64,000 bases of DNA from Hydrogenophaga sp. 2FB. Lineage in GTDB: Bacteria; Pseudomonadota; Gammaproteobacteria; Burkholderiales; Burkholderiaceae_C. The stretch is taken from positions 153,257-217,256 of the forward strand of contig NZ_SCML01000001.1 in the NCBI RefSeq assembly GCF_005503365.1. Reading direction: 5' to 3'. This document shows, one piece after another, positions 38,184 through 46,062 of this stretch. Numbering within the stretch: position 1 is the first letter of the stretch; each line of letters begins with the position of its first letter. The position numbers were made by a program, and so were the translations under genes. The notes under the pieces are model-generated. The model had not been told where the DNA came from. It saw nothing but the letters and a program-made list of their open reading frames with translations, and made no database searches.

Positions 38184-39092
38184 CTATCGGGGCCGCGAGC
38201 CTTCGACCACCTTGCTCGCCACCGACAGGAAGGACTGGATCACCGGGTTGTCGTTGTCCTGGCTGTAGGCAAACGCCAGCGTGTAAGTGGGTGGCGAACG
38301 CAGATCGGCGACATCGAGAAAGGCCACGTCCGTCATGGCCAGCATGCGCATGGATGCCGGCACCAGGGCGATGCCCAGCCCACCCGCCACCAGGGTCAGA
38401 ACGGCCTGCATCTGCGACGCCTCCTGCACCACTTTGGGCGAGAAGCCGGCAGCCTTGCAGGCGCCCATCAACGCGGCCGCGAAGCCTGCGCCTTCGGCCG
38501 CCGGAAAGGCGATGAAGCGTTCCGCCGCCAAGGCCTTGATCCGCACGGACTTCTGCTCCGCCAGCGCGTGGTTGCGTGGCACGGCGATGACGAATCCCTG
38601 GGCCTTGAGGTCGACCAGGACCAGATCGGACACCTCATGCAGCGGCCCCACCACCAGCGCGAGGTCCACCTCGGCGCGCCGCAGCGCCTCCACCTGGCGG
38701 GTGGTGGTCTCGGCCGTCACCTGCAGGTGCACGGTGGGGTAGTCGTGCTGAAAGCGCTTGAAGATGTCGGGCAGCAGATCGATGGCCGCGCTCGGCACGA
38801 ACGACAGGCTCAGCGAGCCTTCCTCGCCCAGGGCCGCACGGCGCGCCCGCTCGATGGCCACGTGGGTCTGCTGCAGGATTCGGCGGGCGTCCTTCAGGAA
38901 GACCTTGCCCGCGGGTGTCAGGCGAACATGGTGGCGGCTGCGGTCCAGCAGCAAGGTGCCGACCGTGTGCTCCAGGTTGCGGATGGCCACGCTCAGCGGC
39001 GGCTGCGACATGTGCAGCTTCTCCGCGGCACGGCCAAAGTTGAGCTCTTCGGCCACCACCACGAACTGGCGCAGTTGCCTGTATTCGATCAT
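38184..39092 (-). CDS. LysR family regulator of the cassette
   Basis: 302 residues from ATG 39092 (MIEYRQLRQFVVVAEELNFG). HTH: RAAEKLHMSQPPLSVAIRNL. The effector domain follows, with VAGGLGIALVPASMRMLA near the end. This is the BenM/CatR-like layout common in aromatic catabolism regulators. It is divergent from the diiron-RidA-hydrolase operon and lies behind the Bug gene on the same strand; both target promoters carry the same 11-bp motif. Inducer unknown. Confidence 0.93.
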   Translation of the reverse strand: MIEYRQLRQFVVVAEELNFGRAAEKLHMSQPPLSVAIRNLEHTVGTLLLDRSRHHVRLTPAGKVFLKDARRILQQTHVAIERARRAALGEEGSLSLSFVPSAAIDLLPDIFKRFQHDYPTVHLQVTAETTTRQVEALRRAEVDLALVVGPLHEVSDLVLVDLKAQGFVIAVPRNHALAEQKSVRIKALAAERFIAFPAAEGAGFAAALMGACKAAGFSPKVVQEASQMQAVLTLVAGGLGIALVPASMRMLAMTDVAFLDVADLRSPPTYTLAFAYSQDNDNPVIQSFLSVASKVVEGSRPR

Positions 39093-39190
39093 CGTCGGGT
39101 CCTCTGAAAAGGGCAGGTGTTCCATGCAAGCACGGAGGATGCCTGCCAAGGCTCATGGAGATACTCAAATCGGATCACCACTGAACTCAA

Positions 39191-39201
39191 TCGGTATTGG
39201 A
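39191..39201 (+). promoter_or_regulatory. shared operator motif, copy upstream of the diiron operon
   Basis: TCGGTATTGGA lies 64 bp before the diiron gene and 99 bp before the divergent LysR start. ATAC at about 39164 and GTAT inside the motif form a wider dyad. The sequence between 39093 and 39264 is the only gap serving both divergent genes. Confidence 0.6.
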
Positions 39202-39264
39202 TGTATCAACGCGGGCTGCATAGCATAGCCATCGATTCCCAACAATGCATCCAGGAGCCCCACC

Positions 39265-40173
39265 ATGCAGCCCTCCCTTCTCGAGGAAATCCCCGCGGTC
39301 CCGAACCCCTACCCGGTCGTCTCCAAGGTCGAGTACCCGGAGGTGTGGCGCCTGTGCACGCAGGCCCGCGACCTGGCCTGGGATCCCGTCAAGGACATCG
39401 ACTACTCGGACCTGAAGGACGCCGACATTCCGCCCGAGGTGCGCACCGCCGGCGCCGAATGGTGGAGCCTGCGCGCCTGGATGGAGCATGGGGCCACGCC
39501 CTACGGCGCCGAGCGTCTGCGCGACGCCATCTTTCAGCACCAGCCCTTCGAAGTGAAGCAGCACATCACCAACTTCATTGCCGAAGAATTCCGCCACCAC
39601 GAAGCGAGCTTTCGCATTGCCGACGGCCTGGCCGCCTACGAGCCGATGCCGCGTTCGGACTACTTCAAGGACATCATCCCGCGCTTTCACGACGAATCGG
39701 ACGAGAAGGCCATGAGCTTCTTCGCCGGCCTCTCGGTCAACACCCTGTTCGAACAACTCTCGGGCGACCTGCTGCAGGCGCGCTACGAAAACGCGCGCTT
39801 CGCGTCCATCAAGGAGGTCTGCCGGCTGGTGCTGCGCGACGAGGCGCGGCATATCCAGTTCGGCCGCATCATCATGCGGCGCTTCTTCAGCGAGTTGTCC
39901 GCGGACGAGAAGCGCCTGATCGGCCTGAAGGTGGCCAAGAAGCTGCGCGGCAGCCTGCTCAACGGCGTCTATGCGGTGGTCAACCTGCCCGACGCAGAAC
40001 GCGCGCGCTCCGGCCGCAACCGCGCCCTGGCCGCCGACCACGGCCTGGGTGCCACGCACCCCGATGAGGAGATCGGCATCATCCGCATGGGCGTGAACAA
40101 GATCCGCGAGGACATCGGCGTGTACGGCGTGGAGATCCCGACCATCCCCGAGATCGACCAGGTGGTGCACTGA
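39265..40173 (+). CDS. ferritin-like diiron protein, candidate oxygenase
   Basis: 302 residues. A four-helix ferritin-like core is seen with two ExxH metal motifs: E108-FR-H111 in FIAEEFRHHEASFR and E193-AR-H196 in LRDEARHIQFGR. E163 (NTLFEQLSGD) and E65 or E74 are candidate remaining ligands. This fits a non-haem diiron oxygenase or desaturase. AurF-type N-oxygenases carry an extra His four residues before the second ExxH Glu; here that place is Leu189, so it is not a canonical AurF. First gene of an operon with RidA and a hydrolase (gap of 1 bp and 0 bp). Substrate and reaction unknown. Confidence 0.7.
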   Translation: MQPSLLEEIPAVPNPYPVVSKVEYPEVWRLCTQARDLAWDPVKDIDYSDLKDADIPPEVRTAGAEWWSLRAWMEHGATPYGAERLRDAIFQHQPFEVKQHITNFIAEEFRHHEASFRIADGLAAYEPMPRSDYFKDIIPRFHDESDEKAMSFFAGLSVNTLFEQLSGDLLQARYENARFASIKEVCRLVLRDEARHIQFGRIIMRRFFSELSADEKRLIGLKVAKKLRGSLLNGVYAVVNLPDAERARSGRNRALAADHGLGATHPDEEIGIIRMGVNKIREDIGVYGVEIPTIPEIDQVVH

Positions 40174-40174
40174 A

Positions 40175-40570
40175 ATGGCCATCTCCCAACGCATTGCACC
40201 CGACACGGTGGCGCCCCCGGTCGGTCCTTACAGCCATGGCATGTTGACGCAGGGGGCCGGTCGTTGGCTCCACGTCGCGGGCCAGATCGGTACCGACCGC
40301 ACAGGCCAGCTGGCCCAGGGCTTCGAGGCCCAGGCCCACCAGGCCTGGACCAACCTGGTCGGCGTGCTGCAGGCCGCCGGCATGGACGCATCCCATCTGG
40401 TCAAGGTGACCACCTACCTGACAGATGCCGCCGACCTGCCGAAGCTGGGCGCGGTGCGTGCCAGCTACCTGGGCACGGCGCGGCCCGCGTCCACCCTGGT
40501 GGTGGCCGCGGCGCTGGCACATCCCGACTGGTGCTTCGAGGTCGAGGCCGTGGCCTTTTTGCCGGGTTGA
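40175..40570 (+). CDS. RidA/YjgF family (enamine/imine deaminase)
   Basis: 131 residues, typical RidA length. VGPYSHGMLTQGAGRWLHVAG begins the fold and the catalytic arginine lies in ARPASTLVVAAALAHPDW. RidA proteins hydrolyse reactive imines and enamines to ketones and ammonia. It begins one base after the diiron gene and ends directly before the hydrolase, so the three are translated together. This suggests that the diiron reaction or a later step yields an imine. Confidence 0.92.
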   Translation: MAISQRIAPDTVAPPVGPYSHGMLTQGAGRWLHVAGQIGTDRTGQLAQGFEAQAHQAWTNLVGVLQAAGMDASHLVKVTTYLTDAADLPKLGAVRASYLGTARPASTLVVAAALAHPDWCFEVEAVAFLPG

Positions 40571-41479
40571 ATGGCCATGGGGGCTGCCGCACGTTCAGGA
40601 GATCTGGATCGGCTGCTGCGGGACGTCGGTCCCGTGTGGCAGCAGGACATCCGCAGCGCGGGAGACCGCGTCAAAGCGGCTTACCTGCCCTTGCTGATGG
40701 CGGCGCCACGCGAGGGTGTGGCCGTGCACCGCGACCTGCCCTACGGCGCCCATGCGCGCCAGGTGCTCGACGTGTACCAGCCCCTGGGCGCGCGCAAGGC
40801 CCCGGTCGTGGTCTTCGTGCATGGCGGCGCTTTCGTGCGCGGCGCCAAGGACATCAACGCCGCCATGTACGGCAACGTGTTGACCTGGTTCGCGCGCCAG
40901 GGCTGTGTGGGCGTCAATGTGGAATACCGGCTGGCACCGGAAGCCCGGCATCCCCACGGAGCGCTGGATGTGGCCGCCGCCTGCGCCTGGGTGGCCGAGC
41001 ACATCGGCGAGTTTGGTGGTGACCCGGCCAGCATCTGCCTGGTAGGCCATTCGGCCGGCGGCACCCACGCCGCCACCTACGCCGGCGACCCGGTGCTGGA
41101 CCCTTTGCGCCGCGACATCGCCTGCCTGGTGCTGGTGTCGGCGCGGCTCAGCGCAGACACCCTGCCGGAGAACCCGAATGCCGCTGGCGTGCGGGCGTAC
41201 TACGGCGAAGACACGCAGTGCCATGGCGCTCATTCGCCCATGGCCCACGCGGCGCGCCTGGCCATGCCGGTGTTCGTGGTGAATGCGCAGTACGAGAACC
41301 CCCTGCTCGATGTGTATGCGGCCGAATTCACCCACCGCATCGCGCAGGCCCGCCGTGTCGCGCCGCGCCACATGAGCGTGGCAGACCACAACCATGTCTC
41401 GGTGATGGCCCACTTCAACAGTGGCGAGCAACTGCTGGGCGAGCAGATCCTGGACTTCTTTGAAGCCGCGCGCCGCTGA
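40571..41479 (+). CDS. alpha/beta hydrolase (HSL / kynurenine formamidase-like)
   Basis: 302 residues. The oxyanion HGG motif is in VVVFVHGGAFVRGAKD and the nucleophile elbow in ICLVGHSAGGTHAATYAG; the acid and His would be Asp/Glu near EN-PLLDVYAAEF and His in VADHNHVSVMAHFN. The HGG-GHSAGG pair is typical of the HSL/BioH-like and formamidase families, which split esters or amides. ATG 40571 follows the RidA stop with no gap. Last gene of the cassette; a broken nth tail starts 11 bp later. Confidence 0.9.
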   Translation: MAMGAAARSGDLDRLLRDVGPVWQQDIRSAGDRVKAAYLPLLMAAPREGVAVHRDLPYGAHARQVLDVYQPLGARKAPVVVFVHGGAFVRGAKDINAAMYGNVLTWFARQGCVGVNVEYRLAPEARHPHGALDVAAACAWVAEHIGEFGGDPASICLVGHSAGGTHAATYAGDPVLDPLRRDIACLVLVSARLSADTLPENPNAAGVRAYYGEDTQCHGAHSPMAHAARLAMPVFVVNAQYENPLLDVYAAEFTHRIAQARRVAPRHMSVADHNHVSVMAHFNSGEQLLGEQILDFFEAARR

Positions 41480-41489
41480 GTTCGTTCGC

Positions 41490-41552
41490 CAGTGCCCGCG
41501 CTGCGCGGTGTCGGCCTACTGCGGCTTCAAAGAAAAAACCGTCTACCTTTGA
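41490..41552 (+). pseudogene. nth: duplicated 3' end of nth
   Basis: From 41490 the frame reads QCPRCAVSAYCGFKEKTVYL then TGA, matching the last residues of the intact nth, LCPRCAVSAYCDFKDKTVAL, with its iron-sulfur cysteines. The first 18 bases (TGCCCGCGCTGCGCGGTG) are identical to 36950-36967. Nothing of nth remains upstream of this point, so the break is sharp. Confidence 0.85.
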
Positions 41553-41671
41553 CTGACGGTTCCACGCCGGCCTTTCCGCCGAGCTAGGCGAACGGCACGT
41601 TCGTCGTCAACCAGCCATTCGGCTGTCCTTTACCCGGCCAAGATGACGTCTTCCATGGAATCCATACGAGC

Positions 41672-42484
41672 ATGAAAGCATTGCATCTCTGCGCATCGCT
41701 GGCGCTTGCGCTGATCGCCGGCGCATCCCAGGCCAAGGACTTGGTCCTGGCCATCAGCGAAGGGACATCGGGCGGCACCGACCACGCCCGCGTGATCGCC
41801 AAATACCAGGGCCTGGCCGATGTGATCGGCAAAAGCATCAACCAGAAGGTGAACGTGGTGTTCATCCGCGAATTCGCCTCGCTGGAAGAAGGCATGAAGG
41901 AGCGGCGCTTCTCCCTGGCCATGGCGCGCCCGAGCGACTTCCCGGCGCGCGGCATGCGCGACTACGGCTACAAGTACGTGGCCTCCGCCAAACCCGATGG
42001 CCAGTGCCTGATCGTGGTGCCCAAGGATGCGCCCTACAAGACGCTGGCCGACATCAAGGGCAAGCGCCTGGTGCTGCCCGAAACCGCGGCCTACATGGCC
42101 AAGTTCTGCGCCTCGGCCCTGCGCGACGAAGGCATCGACATTGCCAAGGAGAACGTGCAGCGCGTGCGCGAACAAGGCGCGGTGCCCTTCTTCCTGAGCA
42201 ACAAGTTCGCCGACGTGGGCGGTGTGGCCTCGTACTCGGGCGTGGCCAAGTCGCTGGAGAAGACCGGCCAGCGCGTGTTGTTCACCAGCCAGTCGCAGCC
42301 CTACTTTCCGCTGATCGCGGACCGCGAGTTCACCGCGGCCCAGATCGATGCCATGCAGCGGGCCTTGCGCGCCATGCCCGACAGCGAAGAAGGCCAGAGC
42401 GTGCTCAAGAACGTGGGCATCAAGGCCTTCGACACCTCCGCCGAGAAGAAGCTGGGCGAGTTGCTGGCCTGGCTGGGCCTGTAG
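41672..42484 (+). CDS. PhnD-like periplasmic phosphate/phosphonate/phosphite-type binding protein
   Basis: 270 residues with a signal peptide (MKALHLCASLALALIAGASQ, cleavage after SQA near residue 21). The two-lobed PBP type 2 fold is shown by FIREFASLEEGMKERRFSLA, LADIKGKRLVLPETAAYMAK and NKFADVGGVASYSGVAKSLE, as in PhnD/SsuA-like proteins. No permease or ATPase gene is beside it. It is followed 8 bp later by the EthD-like gene. The ligand is unknown. Before it, 41553-41671 holds no recognisable feature. Confidence 0.85.
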   Translation: MKALHLCASLALALIAGASQAKDLVLAISEGTSGGTDHARVIAKYQGLADVIGKSINQKVNVVFIREFASLEEGMKERRFSLAMARPSDFPARGMRDYGYKYVASAKPDGQCLIVVPKDAPYKTLADIKGKRLVLPETAAYMAKFCASALRDEGIDIAKENVQRVREQGAVPFFLSNKFADVGGVASYSGVAKSLEKTGQRVLFTSQSQPYFPLIADREFTAAQIDAMQRALRAMPDSEEGQSVLKNVGIKAFDTSAEKKLGELLAWLGL

Positions 42485-42492
42485 GCACGACC

Positions 42493-43176
42493 ATGGCGCT
42501 GCTGGGTCAAGGCGCTCTTGCCATGTGGTGGGAGATCGCGCCCGACCGCAGGGCCGAGTTCGAGCACTGGCACACGCACGAACATTTTCCGGAGCGCATG
42601 CGCATTCCCGGGTTTCTTCGCGGTTCGCGCTGGGCTGCCGCCGACGGCGGCGAGGGCTTCTTCGTGATGTACGAACTGCAGGCCTACGAGACCCTGGTGT
42701 CCCCCGCTTACCTGGCGCGGCTGAACGCGCCCTCGCCGTGGTCGACGCAGATGATGCCGCACCACCGGAACATGGTGCGCAGCCAGTGCCGCTTGCTCGA
42801 GAGCTGTGGTGGCGGGCTCTCGCGGCACGCGTTGACGGTGCGGCTCTCGCCCGCGGAGGGCGGTGAGGATCGCCTGCGCATCTACCTGCGCGAGCTGGCC
42901 CGCGCGCTGACCTCGCGCCCGGGCACCACGGCGGGCCACTTGCTGCAGCACCAGACGCCCGTGATCGAGACCACGACCGAGCAGAAGATCCGCGGCGGCC
43001 TCGACGCGGTGGCGGACTGGATCTTCATCGTGTGCGGCTACGAGCGGGCGGCGCTGGAAGCCTTGCTGCAGGCCGAGCTGTCGGACATTGCGCTGTCGGC
43101 GGCGGGCGCACGCGAAGGGGCGTTGTGCGGCCTTTACGCGCACTCGCACTCGAACACGTCAACGGACGTGGGCTGA
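42493..43176 (+). CDS. EthD-like / dimeric alpha-beta barrel protein
   Basis: 227 residues from ATG 42493. The opening AMWWEIAPDRRAEFEHWHTH and HFPERMRIPGFLRGSRW are typical of the EthD/stress-responsive alpha-beta barrel with a catalytic-type His pair; a second, weaker barrel may follow (residues 120-220). Such proteins act in ether, aromatic or polyketide-type catabolism. It is the second gene of a pair with the PhnD-like protein and converges on the small membrane protein gene. Confidence 0.8.
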   Translation: MALLGQGALAMWWEIAPDRRAEFEHWHTHEHFPERMRIPGFLRGSRWAAADGGEGFFVMYELQAYETLVSPAYLARLNAPSPWSTQMMPHHRNMVRSQCRLLESCGGGLSRHALTVRLSPAEGGEDRLRIYLRELARALTSRPGTTAGHLLQHQTPVIETTTEQKIRGGLDAVADWIFIVCGYERAALEALLQAELSDIALSAAGAREGALCGLYAHSHSNTSTDVG

Positions 43177-43181
43177 TCGAT

Positions 43182-43622
43182 CTATTGCTCCGGGTCGAGC
43201 CCCAGCTCGGTGATCAGCTTGCGGACAGCGACATCAAGCTCCGTCTCCTTGGCCGGCCAGGTGCGCTTGAGCACCGACAGCGTTTCGCGTATCTGCCCTT
43301 CCCGGGAGGTAGGCACCTTCCCCTCACCGATGAGCTCCTCCATTCGATCGATCTCCGAGTTCAACGATGCGGCAAGACTGGTGAGCACGGCGCGAAGGCT
43401 GTTGCGCGTGCTGACGATCGCCCGCGCGTCGATCATGGCCTGATCACTTGCGGGCTGTGAGGCCGCAATCAGCTTCTTGAGCTCGGCCGCAAACTGCTTG
43501 ACGGCCGCTTCGCGCTTCTGGGCAAAACGTTTGCGCTCGCTCCTTGCGCCCCAGTACCGACCCGCAGCCCCCGCAATACCCGTCACGATCAAACCAGCAA
43601 GGATAGTTTCGAAAAAACCCAT
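43182..43622 (-). CDS. small membrane-anchored hypothetical protein
   Basis: 146 residues from ATG 43622 (MGFFETILAGLIVTGIAGAA). One N-terminal TM helix (residues 5-23) is followed by a basic stretch (ARSERKRFAQKREAAVKQFA) and an amphipathic coiled coil. No family is recognised. The open frame to 43766 is probably a longer artefact. It is convergent with the EthD-like gene. Confidence 0.65.
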   Translation of the reverse strand: MGFFETILAGLIVTGIAGAAGRYWGARSERKRFAQKREAAVKQFAAELKKLIAASQPASDQAMIDARAIVSTRNSLRAVLTSLAASLNSEIDRMEELIGEGKVPTSREGQIRETLSVLKRTWPAKETELDVAVRKLITELGLDPEQ

Positions 43623-43701
43623 GATTGCGCTCCTCCGGTGTATTGCCATGCATTGTGCCCCGCCAGGTCGGGTGTGTCGCCCCCCTGCAGCACGCGCAAG
43701 C

Positions 43702-44826
43702 TCACCCGCCCGACCGATCTCCGAGCCGCACCACATGCGCTTCTTGCGGACCGACCTTGCCCGCATGCAGGTCGGCGATCACCGTCTGCGCATGCGCAAA
43801 GCCATTGCCCCGCGCGAGCGCCATCCAGCGGTTGCCGGGCTGGGCGAGCGTCGCGATGAACTTGCCTTGCGCCTCGTTGAAACGCCGGTTCACTTCCTGC
43901 GGGCCCCAGTCGGCGTTGCGCTTGCGGATCTGCTCGGGCGCGAAGTAGAGCTTGGGCTGCGGGCCGGGCAAGCCGGTCTGGCTCAGGAAGGCGGTGTTCT
44001 GCGCCGAGCCGGCGTAGCAGTCGTACACCAGCGCATTCCCGAAGTGATGGTGCACGGTGGCGCGCAACGCGTCGTTGCCCGCGAAGTCGACATACAGCGT
44101 CGGCACATCGGCCGGCAGCGCGGTCACCTCGCCGTAGTCCACCACGCGGTCGTAGCAGCCGAGGCCTTCGACATAGGCGCGATTGCCCGCCGAGGTTGCA
44201 CCGATCAGCGTGAGGCCGGCGCGCGCATCGAGGCAGAAGGCGGTGCCGTACGCGGTCTTGCTCGACGCGCTCGACACCACGATCTGCTTCGCGCCGAAGA
44301 AGCCGTTGTCCGCCAGGAAGTCGGCGAGCATGAACGACGTGATGAAGAGCGGGCGCACCAGCATCTGGTGGTCCTCCAGCGCCGCCGAATAGCCCGCATC
44401 GCTGCTGCAGCGCATGTACTGGTTGTAGGCGGAGACCAGGTCGGCGCGGTGCGGGCTGCCGTCGTAGAAGCCGCGGGGCGTCACGCGCACCGGCTGCATG
44501 CGCCAGTGGCTCGCGATCGGGAAATAGCCGTAGAAGCGTTCGCCGACCTCGACACCCTCGACCGTCGAGGCCACCACATCCGCAAAACCCCAGACCGGCA
44601 TGTGGCCCCAGTCGGCATCGCCGGTCGGGAAGAACGACCAGTACTTCATCTGCGCATCGCCGAAGGCGGCGTAGGTGATGTTGTTGGTGGTGAGCGCGAA
44701 GCGGTCGATCTTCAGCAGCACCTCGCCGGGCCGCAGCGCGCCGTCGTCCTGCGTGGTCACGACACGGGTGGTGCCGAGGGCGTTCTTGCGCGTTTCGAGA
44801 CGGGTTAAAGTGAATGCGTTGTTCAT
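43702..44826 (-). CDS. DUF2855 family protein (MDR-like fold)
   Basis: 374 residues from ATG 44826. GEVLLKIDRFALTTNNITYA is the DUF2855 signature; the following GroES-like and Rossmann-like segments (VVSSASSKTAYGTAFCLDAR) resemble medium-chain reductases without zinc ligands. Function unknown. It is divergent from a TetR regulator across only 50 bp, so TetR control is likely. Confidence 0.9.
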   Translation of the reverse strand: MNNAFTLTRLETRKNALGTTRVVTTQDDGALRPGEVLLKIDRFALTTNNITYAAFGDAQMKYWSFFPTGDADWGHMPVWGFADVVASTVEGVEVGERFYGYFPIASHWRMQPVRVTPRGFYDGSPHRADLVSAYNQYMRCSSDAGYSAALEDHQMLVRPLFITSFMLADFLADNGFFGAKQIVVSSASSKTAYGTAFCLDARAGLTLIGATSAGNRAYVEGLGCYDRVVDYGEVTALPADVPTLYVDFAGNDALRATVHHHFGNALVYDCYAGSAQNTAFLSQTGLPGPQPKLYFAPEQIRKRNADWGPQEVNRRFNEAQGKFIATLAQPGNRWMALARGNGFAHAQTVIADLHAGKVGPQEAHVVRLGDRSGG

Positions 44827-44855
44827 TCGCAAACTATATGGTGGCCCGCATCGCA

Positions 44856-44874
44856 GCGGGTTCGGAAAACCCGC
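44856..44874. promoter_or_regulatory. palindrome in the DUF2855/TetR divergent promoter
   Basis: GCGGGTT-CGGAA-AACCCGC is a 7-bp inverted repeat just before the TetR ATG (44877) and 30 bp from the DUF2855 start. It is a candidate TetR operator. If the TetR gene starts instead at ATG 44838, the palindrome would be coding. Confidence 0.45.
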
Positions 44875-44876
44875 CG

Positions 44877-45506
44877 ATGCCGGACGCGCCCCGCTCCAAG
44901 CCGCTGAAACGCCCCACGCAGACACGCAGCAAGTTCACCGTGCAGGCGATCTACGACGCCTTTGTTCGGATTTGGAACGCGCACGGCTGGGAGGGCGTGA
45001 CCACGCGCGCCGTGGCGCTGGAAACGGGCATTGCGGTCGGTACCCTGTACGACTACTTTCCCGACAAGGAAGCGCTGCTGTCGGGGTATGTGCGGCATTG
45101 CGTCGATGCGCTGCTGGCCCGGCTCGACGCAGAGGCCATCGCGCCGTCGGACGTCGCATGGCAAGCGCGCTTGAAGCGCCTCGTTCGCATCACCTGCGAC
45201 GCGCGGCTCGACGGTCTGCCCGCGTTCGACCACGAGATGATGATGCTCGAACACCGCGTGGCGGAGCCCAAGCACCACCGCCGTGTCTACGACGAACTCG
45301 CCAGCCGTTGGGAACAGGCCTTCGCGGCCTGCAAGGACCTGCAACCGCCGCTCCCATCCGCCACGGTCCACGCGCTGCTGACCGCCGCCTGGGGCGGCCG
45401 CCGCTACCGGCTGCTGGTGCAGCCTGAATCTGACGGCCTGGAATGGGCCGGTGAAATGGAAGCGGTGGTGATCGCGCGCATTGCCATGCACCTGTCGGCG
45501 CGCTGA
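44877..45506 (+). CDS. TetR family transcriptional regulator
   Basis: 209 residues from ATG 44877; in-frame ATGs at 44838 and 44814 exist, the last overlapping the divergent gene. HTH: GVTTRAVALETGIAVGTLYD followed by YFPDKEALLSGYVRHC. The C-terminal ligand domain includes ATVHALLTAAWGGRRYRLLV. It probably represses itself and the DUF2855 gene. Its 3' end nearly touches the convergent phosphatase gene. Confidence 0.92.
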   Translation: MPDAPRSKPLKRPTQTRSKFTVQAIYDAFVRIWNAHGWEGVTTRAVALETGIAVGTLYDYFPDKEALLSGYVRHCVDALLARLDAEAIAPSDVAWQARLKRLVRITCDARLDGLPAFDHEMMMLEHRVAEPKHHRRVYDELASRWEQAFAACKDLQPPLPSATVHALLTAAWGGRRYRLLVQPESDGLEWAGEMEAVVIARIAMHLSAR

Positions 45507-45507
45507 G

Positions 45508-46062
45508 TCAGAGTTCGAGCGTCACCCATTCGCCCGGCTTGGGCCCCTCGACAGGCCACTCGCTCGCCTCGCGAATGTGCACGCCGCCGCTGGCCACGAT
45601 GTGCCGCACCGCGCGGATCACGCCCCCGTGCGTGACCCACACCACGTCGGTGCTGGTCGCGGGGCGCAGATCGCCGAGCGCCGCGGCCACGCGGTAGAGC
45701 AGCATCTGCGTGCTTTCCGCGCCGCCGAAGCGGTGGTGCGCGAAGTCGGCCATCCATTCGTCGAACGCGGCCTGGGGCACCGCGTCCCAGCGGTTGAGTT
45801 CCCAGGTGCCGAAGTCCATCTCGTTGAGCCGCGGGTCGATGCGCGCGGCGCCCAGGTCGGGCCGCTGGGTTTGCAAGGCGCCCGCCATCTGCTGCGCGCG
45901 CAGCAGGCCCGACACCCACACCGGCGTGCCGGGTGGCGGCAGCGGTGCGAAAGCCTGCGCCACTTCGCGGGTGATCGCCGCATCGGCGGGCACATCGCTC
46001 GCGCCGTAGCACAGCTCCGCTGGCAACAGCACCGGCGCGTGGCGCAACAACCAGAGCTTCAT
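45508..46062 (-). CDS. cobC: histidine phosphatase, CobC-type (alpha-ribazole phosphatase)
   Basis: 184 residues. The phosphatase motif is MKLWLLRHAPVLLPAELCYG (phosphohistidine His8) and the second His lies in VWVTHGGVIRAVRHI. Its position as last gene after cobS and cobT supports alpha-ribazole-5'-phosphate dephosphorylation in lower-ligand assembly. Its ATG overlaps the cobS stop (ATGA). Confidence 0.88.
   Translation of the reverse strand: MKLWLLRHAPVLLPAELCYGASDVPADAAITREVAQAFAPLPPPGTPVWVSGLLRAQQMAGALQTQRPDLGAARIDPRLNEMDFGTWELNRWDAVPQAAFDEWMADFAHHRFGGAESTQMLLYRVAAALGDLRPATSTDVVWVTHGGVIRAVRHIVASGGVHIREASEWPVEGPKPGEWVTLEL

Larger units (their letters stand above)
37013..41489. other. candidate inserted metabolic cassette between nth and an nth 3' fragment
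   Basis: The 4.5-kb segment holds five genes: Bug binding protein, LysR, diiron protein, RidA, hydrolase. It is bounded by the intact nth stop on the left and by a 21-codon in-frame nth tail on the right. No integrase or transposase is present. The pattern fits an insertion that restored nth with an incoming 3' end and left the old end behind; local duplication followed by decay is the alternative. Confidence 0.5.

Noticed and set aside
37013..41489. A conventional integrative element
   Set aside because: No integrase, transposase or tRNA gene is in the segment; only the duplicated nth tail supports insertion, so it is reported as a candidate and not as a named mobile element.
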